64,000 nt of DNA, taken from assembly GCA_017535665.1 (NCBI GenBank), contig JAFXTS010000014.1, positions 30,038 through 94,037 of the forward strand. The letters are read 5' to 3'. Of the stretch, positions 1-8,737 are shown one piece after another. Numbering within the stretch: position 1 is the first letter of the stretch; every line of letters begins with the position of its first letter. The stretch is from Bacteroidales bacterium. Its GTDB lineage: Bacteria; Bacteroidota; Bacteroidia; Bacteroidales; WCHB1-69. Under the pieces are notes generated by a model that did no database searches, was not told the origin of the DNA, and was given only the letters and a program-made list of their open reading frames with translations. A program made the translations under genes and the position numbers.

Positions 1-1
1 T

Positions 2-256
2 ATTCTCGGAACGCCCACGATTCTGGTGCCGTTCCCGTATGCCGCCGAAGACCATCAGACCAAGAATGCGATGGCCTTGGTGGACAAGGGCGCTGCACTG
101 ATGGTGAAGGACAGCGAGGCCGGCGAAAAGCTCATTCCCACCTTAGAGAACCTGCTGAACGATGCTCAAAAATGCGAGGAGATGGCGCAAAACATGGCAC
201 AGTTCGCTCTGCCACAGGCCATTGACGCCATTGTGGAGAATATTCTCAACTTGTAA
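2..256 (+). CDS. murG: MurG C-terminal fragment (UDP-GlcNAc:lipid I N-acetylglucosaminyltransferase)
   Basis: This is the last 84 codons of a gene that starts before the window. The frame is open from base 2 and reads through LVPFPYAAEDHQTKNA, the acceptor-end motif of MurG-type GT28 transferases in which the DHQ.NA residues contact the UDP-sugar. MurG adds GlcNAc to lipid I at the inner face of the membrane to make lipid II. The C-terminal helix ends in VENILNL, followed by TAA at 254-256. xseB begins 10 bases downstream on the same strand. The assignment rests on this motif and the position of the fragment; the N-terminal half is not visible. Confidence 0.85.
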   Translation: MLGTPTILVPFPYAAEDHQTKNAMALVDKGAALMVKDSEAGEKLIPTLENLLNDAQKCEEMAQNMAQFALPQAIDAIVENILNL

Positions 257-266
257 CCAACAGCTT

Positions 267-452
267 ATGGAAAAACAGCCCACCTACACCGAAGCCTACA
301 ACGAGCTTCAGAGCATCGTAAAAAAGATGGAGAACGCCGACATCTCGGTTGACGAACTCACCAAAAATATTGAGCGCGCCCTCCAGCTCATCCGCATCTG
401 CAAGGAGAAGTTAGGAAAGACCGAGGAGGAGGTGAACAAGATCATGAGTTAG
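267..452 (+). CDS. xseB: Exodeoxyribonuclease VII small subunit
   Basis: A 61-residue acidic/basic helical protein with the XseB signature: EAYNELQSIVKKMENADISVD, then a second helix with ALQLIRICKEKL. XseB associates with XseA to make exonuclease VII, which degrades single-stranded DNA in either direction. I chose the ATG at 267 because the family starts with a short tail before the first helix. A longer reading to 162 would overlap murG and has no homology-like character. It lies 10 bases after murG and 3 bases before the next gene, so the three are probably cotranscribed. No xseA is in the window. Confidence 0.9.
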   Translation: MEKQPTYTEAYNELQSIVKKMENADISVDELTKNIERALQLIRICKEKLGKTEEEVNKIMS

Positions 453-455
453 CCC

Positions 456-1091
456 ATGGAGCAGGAAGCGTTGGAAGAGTATTGTGAGGCGCACTCCACC
501 CCGCAGTCGGAGCTGCTGTACCGGCTCACCCGCGAGACGCACCAGAAGGTGATGAACCCGCGGATGCTGTCGGGGCACCTGCAAGGCATGCTGCTGACGA
601 TGCTTTGTCGGATGATGCGCGCGCGGCGGGTACTGGAAATCGGCACCTACACGGGCTACTCGGCACTCTGTATCGCCGAAGGACTTGCCGACGACGGACT
701 GCTCCACACCATCGAGGTGAATGAGGAACGGGAGGATATGATTCGCCGTTATCTGGCGCAATCGCCCTACGAGGATAAAATCCAGCTGCACATCGGCGAC
801 GCGCTACAAGTGATACCCACCTTGCAGGAACAGTGGGACATGGTGTATATCGATGGCGACAAAGAGCAGTACACCGACTATTACGAGATGGTGCTGCCGC
901 AGGTGCGAAAAGGTGGCATCATTTTGGTTGATAATGTTTTGTGGGGAGAGAAGGTGATACATGAAATACGCAGTGGCGACAAGGACACGAAGGCGGTTTG
1001 CGCATTCAATGAGCATGTGCAGTTCGACGAGCGCGTCACCAATTTCATCCTTCCGGTGCGGGATGGCGTGATGTTTATAGAAAAATTATAA
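456..1091 (+). CDS. SAM-dependent O-methyltransferase (class I, catechol/caffeoyl-CoA type)
   Basis: This 211-residue protein belongs to the Methyltransf_3 family. The SAM-binding motif I is [13 protein letters not shown] at residues 59-71, and an acidic residue after the second strand (IEVNEE, about 86-91) would bind the ribose. The metal-binding stretch is [10 protein letters not shown] (about 130-139), with DN at 159-160 as the second metal ligand. These proteins methylate catechol-like hydroxyls with Mg2+; the true substrate in Bacteroidota is unknown. It starts 3 bases after xseB and ends 2 bases before trmD, so it sits inside a tight operon. Family assignment is firm and the substrate is not. 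Confidence 0.85.
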   Translation: MEQEALEEYCEAHSTPQSELLYRLTRETHQKVMNPRMLSGHLQGMLLTMLCRMMRARRVLEIGTYTGYSALCIAEGLADDGLLHTIEVNEEREDMIRRYLAQSPYEDKIQLHIGDALQVIPTLQEQWDMVYIDGDKEQYTDYYEMVLPQVRKGGIILVDNVLWGEKVIHEIRSGDKDTKAVCAFNEHVQFDERVTNFILPVRDGVMFIEKL

Positions 1092-1093
1092 CG

Positions 1094-1777
1094 ATGAGAA
1101 TAGACATACTGACACTTTTCCCTGAGATGTTCACGGGAGTTTTCTCGCAGTCGATTTTGAAGCGGGCGGTCAACAAGGGACTGTTGGAGCTGCACACGCA
1201 CGACATCCGCGACTACACGAAGGACAAGCACCGCAAGGTGGACGACTATCCTTTCGGGGGCGGTGCCGGAATGGTGATGATGGTGCAGCCCATTGCCGAC
1301 TGCATCGCGGCGTTGAAGGCAGAGCGGAAGTACGACGCCGTGCTGTTTATGGCACCCGACGGACAGACCTTCAACCAGGCGAAGGCCAACCAGATTTCGA
1401 TGTACGAGAATGTCATCATCCTGTGCGGCCATTACAAGGGGGTGGATGAAAGAGTGCGTGAACTATTTGTGACAGAAGAAATTAGCATCGGTGACTACGT
1501 ATTGTCGGGTGGTGAAATTGCCGCCATGGCGATTGTGGATGCCGTGGCACGGGTGATCCCCGGGGTGATTGGCGATGAGAGCTCAGCCCTCACCGACTCG
1601 TTCCAGGACGGCCTGTTGTCGCCGCCGGTTTACACCCGTCCGGCCGACTACGAAGGTCACTGTGTGCCAGAGATTTTGCTGTCGGGCAACCAGCGGCTCA
1701 TCGACGATTGGAAGTTGGAACAGCAGCTGGCTCGCACCAAAAAACGCCGCCCCGATCTGCTGGACAAAATGGAGTAG
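1094..1777 (+). CDS. trmD: tRNA (guanine-37-N1)-methyltransferase TrmD
   Basis: A 227-residue SPOUT methyltransferase that makes m1G37 in tRNAs reading CNN and some GNN codons, preventing frameshifting. Family-specific segments are visible in order: ILTLFPEMF at the N-terminus, [12 protein letters not shown] (51-62), and the trefoil-knot SAM site formed by [11 protein letters not shown] (110-120) and [11 protein letters not shown] (131-141). The following DSF motif ([10 protein letters not shown]) holds the catalytic Asp. Length is normal for the family. It follows the O-methyltransferase by 2 bases; the next gene starts 30 bases later. Confidence 0.97.
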   Translation: MRIDILTLFPEMFTGVFSQSILKRAVNKGLLELHTHDIRDYTKDKHRKVDDYPFGGGAGMVMMVQPIADCIAALKAERKYDAVLFMAPDGQTFNQAKANQISMYENVIILCGHYKGVDERVRELFVTEEISIGDYVLSGGEIAAMAIVDAVARVIPGVIGDESSALTDSFQDGLLSPPVYTRPADYEGHCVPEILLSGNQRLIDDWKLEQQLARTKKRRPDLLDKME

Positions 1778-1807
1778 GACAATATTAATTTCTGTCAATA
1801 TTCAAGA

Positions 1808-2449
1808 ATGAAAAAGATTGTAATTATAGATGGCGGTCCCAGAAAGAACATGAACACGGCGGCTATGATCGAGGCCTTCACCCGTGGCGTAAAGTCGGTA
1901 GGTGAAGAGATTGACGTCAAGCGCGTATTCCTTTATGACATCGACTACAAAGGGTGCTACAGTTGCCTGGCCTGCAAACTGAAAGCCACTCCTTTTCGTG
2001 ATGTATGCGCCTACAAGGATGGTCTGACGGACACCCTCCGCGAGACCGCCTACGCCGACGGGGTAGTGTTTGCATCGCCCATCTTTTACAGTCGCGTGAC
2101 GGGCCAGTTGGAGAGTTTCATCGAGAGGCTCACCTTCCCGTGGCTTTCATACGATGACTACAGCATGCACCCTCCCAAGCGCATTCCTGCCGCCATCATC
2201 TACACCATGAACGACATCTCCGCCGAACGCCGCAACCTACAGTCGTTGGAGATGCTGTTGGGCGGATTCTACGGGGAGCGTCCCGAGAGAATTGCGGCCT
2301 GTAACACCTATCAGGTGAAGGACTACGACCGGTATGCCATGGCCAGTTTCCCAAAAGAGAACAAGGAACTCTGGCGTGCCGAGCATTGGGAGCAGGATTT
2401 GCAGCAGGCTTACGAAGCCGGCCAACGCATGGCTGCGAAAATTCTTTAG
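1808..2449 (+). CDS. Flavodoxin family protein / NADPH-dependent FMN reductase-like
   Basis: A 213-residue flavodoxin-fold protein. The N-terminus KIVIIDGGPRKNMNTAAM (3-20) is a beta strand followed by the phosphate-binding loop of the IsfD/NADPH-dependent FMN reductase group. A CysX2CysX2Cys cluster (C50, C53, C56; GCYSCLACK) follows and is common in iron-sulfur flavoproteins, suggesting redox-active thiols or an Fe-S cluster. ASPIFYSRVTGQLESFIERL (about 91-110) is the isoalloxazine-side loop. Probably a cytoplasmic electron-transfer or quinone/nitro-reductase protein; the partner is unknown. It is the last gene of the run and converges on the RNA ligase gene. Confidence 0.8.
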   Translation: MKKIVIIDGGPRKNMNTAAMIEAFTRGVKSVGEEIDVKRVFLYDIDYKGCYSCLACKLKATPFRDVCAYKDGLTDTLRETAYADGVVFASPIFYSRVTGQLESFIERLTFPWLSYDDYSMHPPKRIPAAIIYTMNDISAERRNLQSLEMLLGGFYGERPERIAACNTYQVKDYDRYAMASFPKENKELWRAEHWEQDLQQAYEAGQRMAAKIL

Positions 2450-2471
2450 CCCCATCCATTTTCATTTCATC

Positions 2472-3572
2472 TTATGGTACTTCACGTGCCAGTCGGTCCG
2501 AAAGCTGACATAAGGCACGGGTGATGTGCTGTCGCTCGCGGGCAGGCAGGGCATCGAAACGGTTGAGGTTCAGCTGGAAAAACTGCTCCAGCACCTCGCG
2601 GCGCAGGCGACTTGCCACGCTGGCAGACAGCTTCGCTGAGGGTGCCCTTCCCATCTCTTTCCGCACACGGCAGAGCAGTTCCGGACTGAAAAGGGCTCGC
2701 AGTTCGGTGAGCATGTCGGCGCACTCGGCACTGACGGGAGGAACATCGCCCCGAGCACTGGGCAATGAATGGGTAGCAGTGTCGGAATGATGGGCCGAGT
2801 GCACCGCTGACCTATGGCGCGAGTTGACATTTTTGAGCAGCACGCGCTCGCCAGCAGGAGTGAAGATCGGCGTCAATGGGCGGATGACCATGCCCTCGCA
2901 CCAGTTGTTGCGGAGCGGGGGCAGGTCGAGCCAGTCGGGCAGACGCGTAGGGAAGGCGTTCGGGTAGCGCAGGCATTCATCGAGACTGCCTTGGAAGAGG
3001 GTGCGGGCATGGAAGATGCCGAGACTTTCGAACAGCCGGTTACAGACCGCCACTGAGAGGAAGTTGTGACCACTAATATCACACCCAAAATCCTTTACAC
3101 CAACACTATGCATCTCCCCTACTGCCTGCCTCCTCACACTGATATCGTAGGCATAGAACCCGTAATCTGGCGCATAGTACACTCCTGTCCGCGCCGGCAC
3201 ACGTCCCTTACAGCGCGCCACCGATGGGTGCGGGTACTCCCCGCCAAACAGCTCTCCAAAGACATTCACGCTGCGCACATCCGGGAAGAGCTGCCGGACG
3301 TGCGCATACAGTCTGAAGAGTCGGGGGCGATATCGCTCCGCCAAGCCAGCGAGCCCTGCCGACAGCACCTCCTCCTTTTCCTCGTCGTCATTCAACGCCG
3401 ACAACCATACAAAAGACACATCCTGCCCATCACACCCCATCCGAACAGGCATCCCACACACCTTTTCCTGCACCACAAACCCCACATCTTCACCCGCCTC
3501 CTCATCAACCCACCTGACAAAAGAGGCATCGCGCACATCCCTCAACTTCAGACAACTCCTATACATTATCAA
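2472..3572 (-). CDS. Rnl2-like RNA ligase, divergent
   Basis: A 366-residue protein with nucleotidyltransferase-superfamily motifs in the order and spacing of T4 Rnl2-type RNA ligases. Motif I is QEKVCG with K37 as the candidate AMP-attachment lysine (family form KxHG or KxDG; here Cys replaces His/Asp). Motif III is NVFGELFGG (E107), IIIa is YGFYAYDI (about 137-144), IV is CEGMVIRP (E226), and V is RVLLKNVN, where only one of the two usual lysines remains (K247). The C-terminal 110 residues are helical, as in the Rnl2 C-terminal domain. Such enzymes seal 3'-OH/5'-PO4 nicks in duplex RNA. It stands alone, with its own promoter at 3615-3622. Family call is fairly confident; activity is uncertain. 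Confidence 0.7.
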   Translation of the reverse strand: MIMYRSCLKLRDVRDASFVRWVDEEAGEDVGFVVQEKVCGMPVRMGCDGQDVSFVWLSALNDDEEKEEVLSAGLAGLAERYRPRLFRLYAHVRQLFPDVRSVNVFGELFGGEYPHPSVARCKGRVPARTGVYYAPDYGFYAYDISVRRQAVGEMHSVGVKDFGCDISGHNFLSVAVCNRLFESLGIFHARTLFQGSLDECLRYPNAFPTRLPDWLDLPPLRNNWCEGMVIRPLTPIFTPAGERVLLKNVNSRHRSAVHSAHHSDTATHSLPSARGDVPPVSAECADMLTELRALFSPELLCRVRKEMGRAPSAKLSASVASRLRREVLEQFFQLNLNRFDALPARERQHITRALCQLSDRLAREVP

Positions 3573-3614
3573 ATTATTAATCTATTAACTTATATTTATC
3601 TTATTTTAACTTTA

Positions 3615-3622
3615 CAAAGATA
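3615..3622 (-). promoter_or_regulatory. -7 promoter box for RNA ligase gene
   Basis: TATCTTTG on the minus strand (CAAAGATA on the plus strand) matches the Bacteroidota TAnnTTTG consensus and lies about 43 bases before the ligase start. Confidence 0.6.
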
Positions 3623-3859
3623 CGATAGATTTTTCAAAAATAACACATTATTTAAAATTTTTATTACACTAATTATCAATCATTTATTTTTACAAATAAG
3701 GGATGATGAAAAAAATTTTCAGAGTCAAAACTGCAATTTTCGGAGAATTTTTATTGTTAATTATACATTAATATCAATTTTCACTTTCTACATAAGCATC
3801 CACAAAAAAAATTTCCCAAAGTACGCCCCTAAAACACTCTGTTTTTCAATGCAAAATTG

Positions 3860-3867
3860 TATTTTTG
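3860..3867 (+). promoter_or_regulatory. -7 promoter box for lipoprotein/polyprenyl synthetase
   Basis: TATTTTTG matches TAnnTTTG exactly and is 32 bases before the lipoprotein ATG at 3900. It probably drives the 3900-8636 gene run. Confidence 0.65.
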
Positions 3868-3899
3868 CCAACGAATTTCAAATAGAAAAATCCCTCAAA

Positions 3900-4568
3900 A
3901 TGAAACGATTACTTTACGCAGTTATCCTGACTGTACCCTTATTGTTGACCGCCTGTGCATCGTACTACCAGGTCTATCATCTGGAGGGCGAAGAGAATTT
4001 CCGCACCAACCGTCACGAGATGCGATATGACGGCAGTCACTGCGTTGTATCGTACGACTTTTGGCAAGACCATGGCTCTCTGTCATTTACACTCCAAAAC
4101 ACCTCTGACCAAACCATGCACCTCTACCTTGACGAGTGCTTCTTGGTGAGAAATGGTCACGCTGCCGATTTTCTGCAATTGCCTATTACAGACGGAGATA
4201 TGGAATTTTCTGGGAAAGTGGTCTCTATCCCCCCACACACCTACCGCCATTTCAGCTGTCCCGACATCGAGAGCCACATCATGGAATTCTGCGATGTGGA
4301 ACTCTGTCCCTCGCGCGAACTGATTCACACCACCTTCTTCACCCGCGAAACTTCACCCCTGCAATTTGGCGTACGTCTCACCTATTCTTTGGGGCAGAAC
4401 GAGCAAAAACTTCTGATAACCAACAGTTTCTATGTAAATGAAGTGACCAACTATCACAAGCGCAACTTCGAGCAAGTGCACTACGACACACTTCGAAATT
4501 GCCACGAAGAGGAGTATCTGCCCGTGCAAGACATTCGCTCCGCCGACAAGTTTTACATCGAATACTAA
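3900..4568 (+). CDS. Hypothetical lipoprotein
   Basis: A 222-residue protein with a lipoprotein signal: basic start MKR, a hydrophobic core, and lipobox LLTAC with Cys19. The mature part is beta-rich and has no family I recognise; it contains FTLQNTSDQTMHLYLDECF, reminiscent of an immunoglobulin-like strand pattern. The frame is open much further upstream, but the ATG at 3900 gives the lipoprotein signal and sits just after a good promoter. The upstream part overlaps the ligase gene in antisense. It ends 26 bases before the polyprenyl synthetase and may be cotranscribed with it. Likely anchored in the outer membrane or periplasm. Confidence 0.75.
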   Translation: MKRLLYAVILTVPLLLTACASYYQVYHLEGEENFRTNRHEMRYDGSHCVVSYDFWQDHGSLSFTLQNTSDQTMHLYLDECFLVRNGHAADFLQLPITDGDMEFSGKVVSIPPHTYRHFSCPDIESHIMEFCDVELCPSRELIHTTFFTRETSPLQFGVRLTYSLGQNEQKLLITNSFYVNEVTNYHKRNFEQVHYDTLRNCHEEEYLPVQDIRSADKFYIEY

Positions 4569-4594
4569 ACCATAACCTTCACAAATACAGCTAC

Positions 4595-5557
4595 ATGGAT
4601 CAACTTACCGATTTCTTTAAAAACATCACGTTAGACAAAGAACCCCAAAACCTGTACGAACCCATCTACTACACCTTGTCGCAAGGTGGAAAACGACTTC
4701 GTCCAAGATTAGTGCTGATGTCGGCCGAACTGTTCGGCGGCAAGGCTGAACTCGCCCTCTATCCGGCAGCGGCTTTCGAAATGCTGCACAACTTCACCCT
4801 CATCCACGACGACATCATGGACGATGCGCCCATCCGTCGCGGACAGCCGACCGTATATCGCAAGTGGAACGGCAATATCGCCATCCTGTCGGGCGATGCC
4901 CTCGCCACCCTCGCCCTGCAAACCATCCTCGAGACCCCCTCCACGCCACAAACCGCCCTCGCCCTGTCGAAACTGCTGGCACAGACCTCCGTGGAGATTT
5001 GCGAAGGTCAGCAGAAAGACCTCGACTTTGAAACCACCGACCAGGTAACCCTCGATGATTACGTCAACATGATTCGATACAAGACCGCAGTTCTGCTGGC
5101 CGGATGTCTGAAAGCCGGTGCCATTGTGGCGGATGCAACCCCTGATAACCAGCAACTTATATACGAATACGGCATCCAACTCGGTCTGGCCTTCCAGCTC
5201 AAGGACGACCTGCTCGATGTGTATGGCGATGGGACTGTCTTCGGAAAGAAAATCGGAGGCGACATCCGCGAAAACAAGAAAACCTACTTGTATCTCAATG
5301 CTTTACAAGATGCTGATACTGAACAGAAAGAGCGGTTGCTGCATTATTTCTCCTCCACCGACTTCGATGATCAGGAAAAATTTGAGGCGGTGAAAGCCAT
5401 TTACAACCAAACCGACATTCAGCACAAAACCGAACAACAGATAGAGATTTATCTTCAAAAGGCACTTGATAATCTCGAAAAGATTGAGATAGAGGATGAT
5501 AAGAGAAAAGAGCCTTTCCGCAACCTCGTTCGCGAGCTGAGACAACGCAACAAATAA
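4595..5557 (+). CDS. Polyprenyl (trans-isoprenyl diphosphate) synthetase
   Basis: A 320-residue E-type prenyltransferase. GGKRLRP (31-37) binds isopentenyl diphosphate, the first aspartate-rich motif is DDIMD (72-76) with RRGQPT after it, and the second is KDDLLD (D204-D208) after GLAFQL. It condenses isopentenyl diphosphate with an allylic diphosphate. Product length (geranylgeranyl, octaprenyl and so on) cannot be decided by eye. Bacteroidota use such enzymes for quinone tails. I chose the ATG at 4595 (MDQLTDFF) because the longer frame runs into the lipoprotein gene. Its neighbours are the lipoprotein and mrdA, the latter 6 bases downstream. Confidence 0.9.
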   Translation: MDQLTDFFKNITLDKEPQNLYEPIYYTLSQGGKRLRPRLVLMSAELFGGKAELALYPAAAFEMLHNFTLIHDDIMDDAPIRRGQPTVYRKWNGNIAILSGDALATLALQTILETPSTPQTALALSKLLAQTSVEICEGQQKDLDFETTDQVTLDDYVNMIRYKTAVLLAGCLKAGAIVADATPDNQQLIYEYGIQLGLAFQLKDDLLDVYGDGTVFGKKIGGDIRENKKTYLYLNALQDADTEQKERLLHYFSSTDFDDQEKFEAVKAIYNQTDIQHKTEQQIEIYLQKALDNLEKIEIEDDKRKEPFRNLVRELRQRNK

Positions 5558-5563
5558 AACGTC

Positions 5564-7393
5564 ATGAATCCTCTATCACAACAACGAAAAATCATCATCA
5601 TCGGCAGCATGCTGCTCATCGCGCTTGCGTGCGTGCTGAAGCTGTTCAGCCTGCAGGTGGTGAACAACCGCTACAAGGAGGCCGCCGAGCGCAACGCCAT
5701 CCGCGAGGTCACCATCACCCCGCCGCGCGGACTCATCTACGACCGCAACGACTCGCTGCTGGTGTACAACGAGGCCGCCTACGACCTGATGGTCATCCCC
5801 AAGAATGTGCAGCCGTTCGACACGATGGACCTGTGCCAGTCGATCGACATCACCAAGGAGGAGTTGTGTCAGAAGTTGGAGAAGGCGCGCACCTACTCGC
5901 CGCTGCTTCCCTCCATCATCAAACAGCAGATGAAGAAGGAGGACTACGGCGTGCTGCAGGAGAAGATGCATAAGTTCCCCGGTTTCTTCGTGCAGAACAG
6001 AATCTTACGTTCCTATCCCGTGCCCATCGCGGCGCACATTCTCGGGTATATCGGCGAGGTGACCGACCAGCAACTCACTTCCGACAACTACTACCAGTTG
6101 GGCGACTACATCGGCATCAGTGGCATTGAGAAGTCGTATGAGGAAGAGCTGCGCGGAAAGAAGGGGAAGCGGATGGTGCTGGTGGATGTGAACAACCGCG
6201 AACAAGGGCCTTACAAAGATGGGAAAGCCGATGTCGCGGCGGTGGCCGGCCAAAACCTGTGGAGCACCCTCGACCTCAAGCTGCAGGAGTACGGCGAAAA
6301 GCTGCTGCAAGGCAAGAAGGGCAGTATCGTGGCCATCGAGCCGGCAACGGGCGAGATTCTCTGTATCGTCTCCATGCCCTCCTACGACCCCAACCTGCTG
6401 GTGGGGAAGGACCGCGGCAAGAACTATGCCGCTCTCAACCAGGACCTTGACAACACCCCGCTGTTCAACCGTGCCCTGAAGGCCTGCTACCCGCCCGGCT
6501 CCACCTTCAAACTCGCCAACGGACTGATCGCGCAGCAGGAGGGTGTCATCAACCGGTACACCTACTACAGTTGCGGCGGCGGCTACTCGTACGGCGGTCA
6601 CCGACTGAAATGTCACAGCCACGCCGGCTCCGACCTCGTGGACGCAGTGCGCTGCTCTTGCAACGCCTACTTCTGTCGCGCCTTCTACAACACCATCAGC
6701 AACAACAAGTTCCACTCCATACAGGAGGGCTACCAGACTTGGAAAGACCACATCAACAAGTTGGGCTTCGGCCAGAAATTTAATACCGACCTGCCCTACG
6801 AATCGAAAGGCATTATTCCGAGTGTGGAGTATTTCGACAAGCGGTACAACGGTCACTGGAATGGTAACTCCGTGATTTCCATGGCTATCGGACAGGGCGA
6901 GGTGGGTAGCACCCCGCTGCAGATGGCCAACCTCGTGGCCATCATCGCCAACCGCGGGTTTTACTACAAGCCCCATGTGGTGAAGGCCATCGGCTCGAAA
7001 AACAACCCCAACATGCGTTACTCGGAGCGGATGGAAAGCGGCATCAGCCGTCCCTACTTCGACCCCATCATTGATGGTATGAAGCTGGTTATCAGCAGCG
7101 GTACCGGTCGTTTGGCGCAGGTGGAAGGTGTGGAGATGGCCGGCAAGACCGGAACAGCGCAGAACCCTCACGGAGCCGACCACTCGGTTTTTGCCTGCTT
7201 CGCGCCGGTAGATCAGCCCAAGATCGCCATCTTCGTGCTGGTGGAAAACGGCGGATGGGGCGGTGTGCTTGCAGCCCGCATCGCCAGCCTGATGACCGAG
7301 ATGTACCTCTTCCGCGAAGTGAAACAGACCGAAAAAGAACAAGCTGTTCTTTCCCATTATATCACCTACGCAAAAGCCCGACATGCTAACTGA
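5564..7393 (+). CDS. mrdA: Penicillin-binding protein 2 (elongasome transpeptidase)
   Basis: A 609-residue class B PBP. One membrane anchor spans about residues 10-30, then the dimerization/pedestal domain (PPRGLIYDRN, 53-62). The transpeptidase domain has all three active-site motifs: SxxK as STFK (S313), SxN as SCN (365-367) and KTG (528-530). PBP2 cross-links peptidoglycan during side-wall growth with RodA as its glycosyltransferase partner. The stop overlaps the rodA start by 11 bases, as expected for translationally coupled partners. The gene is GC-rich and typical for the chromosome. Both neighbours support PBP2 over the division homologue FtsI. Confidence 0.95.
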   Translation: MNPLSQQRKIIIIGSMLLIALACVLKLFSLQVVNNRYKEAAERNAIREVTITPPRGLIYDRNDSLLVYNEAAYDLMVIPKNVQPFDTMDLCQSIDITKEELCQKLEKARTYSPLLPSIIKQQMKKEDYGVLQEKMHKFPGFFVQNRILRSYPVPIAAHILGYIGEVTDQQLTSDNYYQLGDYIGISGIEKSYEEELRGKKGKRMVLVDVNNREQGPYKDGKADVAAVAGQNLWSTLDLKLQEYGEKLLQGKKGSIVAIEPATGEILCIVSMPSYDPNLLVGKDRGKNYAALNQDLDNTPLFNRALKACYPPGSTFKLANGLIAQQEGVINRYTYYSCGGGYSYGGHRLKCHSHAGSDLVDAVRCSCNAYFCRAFYNTISNNKFHSIQEGYQTWKDHINKLGFGQKFNTDLPYESKGIIPSVEYFDKRYNGHWNGNSVISMAIGQGEVGSTPLQMANLVAIIANRGFYYKPHVVKAIGSKNNPNMRYSERMESGISRPYFDPIIDGMKLVISSGTGRLAQVEGVEMAGKTGTAQNPHGADHSVFACFAPVDQPKIAIFVLVENGGWGGVLAARIASLMTEMYLFREVKQTEKEQAVLSHYITYAKARHAN

Positions 7394-8636
7394 TAATCAA
7401 TCCGTTACATCAAAGGGCATTGACCCTTACCTCATCATCATCTACGTGGCGTTGGTCATCGTGGGGTGGCTCACCATCTACTCGTCGTCCTACGACCCGC
7501 AGGCTGAGTTCACCCTTTTCAACCTCGACCAGAACTATGGACGGCAACTGATCTGGATCATCATATCGGCCGTTTTCGCCATATCCATCCTCATTGTTGA
7601 CGGCAAATTTTTCTACAATAACGCATACATTATATATATAATATTCATGCTACTGATTTTGTCGGTGCTGTTTCTCGGTACCGATATCAACGGGGCGAAG
7701 GCATGGATAAAGATTGGTGCGTTCAGCATCCAGCCCATCGAGTTTGCAAAGTTTGCCACTGCATTGGCGTTAGCCCGTTTTTTTAATGAAGGAAAGACCG
7801 ACAACCAGCGGCGGCATATCTTTCTGCTTGCCTTCGTCTTCATACTGGTACCGGCCGGCATCGCCATCTTGCAGAAAGACACCGGTTCCGCGCTGGTATT
7901 TTTCGCCTTCATCATCATGTTTTACCGCGAGGGTTTCAACTCGTGGCTGATGCTGATGGGCATTCTCATAGTGGTGACCTTCGTCTTCACGCTGATGTGG
8001 AACGAACTCTATACCATCGCATTTCTGCTGGTGGTACTCTGCATCTCCTGTTTCTTTGTGAAGGGGAACAAGAAAAAACTGTTCCGCAATGTCGGCATTT
8101 TCGCCGGATTTGTGGCGTTGGTATTCGCTGTTAATGTGGCCTACACCAACGTGTTGCAGCCTCATCAGCGGCAACGCATCGACACCATCTTCGGGAAGAG
8201 CATCGACCCGAAGGGTGCCGACTTCAACCTGAACCAGTCGAAGATTGCTATCGGCTCGGGTGGTTTTGCAGGGAAAGGCTACCTCAACGGCACGCAGACC
8301 AAGCTCAACTTTGTGCCGGAGCAAAGCACCGACTTCATCTTCTGCGGCATCGGCGAGGAGTGGGGCTTTATCGGCAGCATTGCCATTTTCGCTCTCTTCC
8401 TCACCCTGATCATCCGCATCATACAGCTGGCGGAGCGGCACAAGAGCACCTTTGTGAGGGTGTATGGCTACGGAGTGGCCTCGGTGTTGTTCTTCCATCT
8501 GGTCATCAACATCGGCATGACCATCGGTCTGATTCCGGTCATTGGCATCCCGCTGCCGTTCATCAGCTACGGTGGCTCCTCGCTGTGGGGATTCACGCTT
8601 CTGCTGTTTATCTTTATCAGAATTAATGCGGAATAA
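7383..8636 (+). CDS. mrdB: Rod shape-determining protein RodA (SEDS glycosyltransferase)
   Basis: A 417-residue polytopic membrane protein of the SEDS family. Family landmarks are GAKAWIKIGAFSIQPIEFAK (about 101-120), ILQKDTGSALVFFA, the extracytoplasmic loop with KIAIGSGGFAGKGYLNGTQ and FVPEQSTDFIFCGIGEEWGF, and the C-terminal GIPLPFISYGGSS. RodA polymerizes lipid II glycan strands in the side wall, working with PBP2 encoded just upstream. The aspartate in the EQSTDF loop is the essential residue in characterized homologues. The frame begins inside the last codons of mrdA. Nothing is unusual in length or sequence. Confidence 0.95.
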   Translation: MLTDNQSVTSKGIDPYLIIIYVALVIVGWLTIYSSSYDPQAEFTLFNLDQNYGRQLIWIIISAVFAISILIVDGKFFYNNAYIIYIIFMLLILSVLFLGTDINGAKAWIKIGAFSIQPIEFAKFATALALARFFNEGKTDNQRRHIFLLAFVFILVPAGIAILQKDTGSALVFFAFIIMFYREGFNSWLMLMGILIVVTFVFTLMWNELYTIAFLLVVLCISCFFVKGNKKKLFRNVGIFAGFVALVFAVNVAYTNVLQPHQRQRIDTIFGKSIDPKGADFNLNQSKIAIGSGGFAGKGYLNGTQTKLNFVPEQSTDFIFCGIGEEWGFIGSIAIFALFLTLIIRIIQLAERHKSTFVRVYGYGVASVLFFHLVINIGMTIGLIPVIGIPLPFISYGGSSLWGFTLLLFIFIRINAE

Positions 8637-8662
8637 TAGAGACGTGATGCATCGCGTCTCTA
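8637..8662. repeat. Dispersed palindrome, family A copy 1
   Basis: Outer arms TAGAGACG and CGTCTCTA flank a central GATGCATC; the palindrome starts right after the rodA stop. The sequence is nearly identical to the copy at 53512-53539, and its outer arms match those at 16254 and 46225. Confidence 0.75.
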
Positions 8663-8684
8663 CAATTATTTTTGACCATAACAA

Positions 8685-8715
8685 GAAACCCTGCCTCGGG
8701 GAGAAGCAGGGTTTC
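8685..8715 (-). terminator. Terminator hairpin after rpsT
   Basis: Ten-base-pair stem GAAACCCTGC/GCAGGGTTTC with an 11-base loop, 22 bases past the rpsT stop. The T-run on the minus strand is short (TTTCTTGTT), so it is a moderate terminator. It may also end transcripts coming from rodA. Confidence 0.6.
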
Positions 8716-8737
8716 CAACGTCATTATGAAAACAAAA

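Larger units (their letters stand above)
3573..3899. other. AT-rich divergent intergenic region
   Basis: A strongly AT-rich 327-base gap between the minus-strand RNA ligase and the plus-strand lipoprotein. It carries one candidate -7 box for each direction (3615-3622 minus, 3860-3867 plus). I see no convincing gene or RNA in the remaining bases. Confidence 0.6.

Noticed and set aside
162..266. Upstream extension of the xseB frame
   Set aside because: Overlaps murG out of frame and does not resemble the XseB family; ATG 267 fits.
3066..3899. Upstream extension of the lipoprotein frame to about 500 codons
   Set aside because: Antisense to the RNA ligase gene and through AT-rich intergenic DNA; the lipoprotein signal begins at 3900.
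6005..7384. Minus-strand frame of 459 codons opposite mrdA
   Set aside because: Shadow of the GC-rich mrdA coding sequence, Val/His/Gly-rich without family features.
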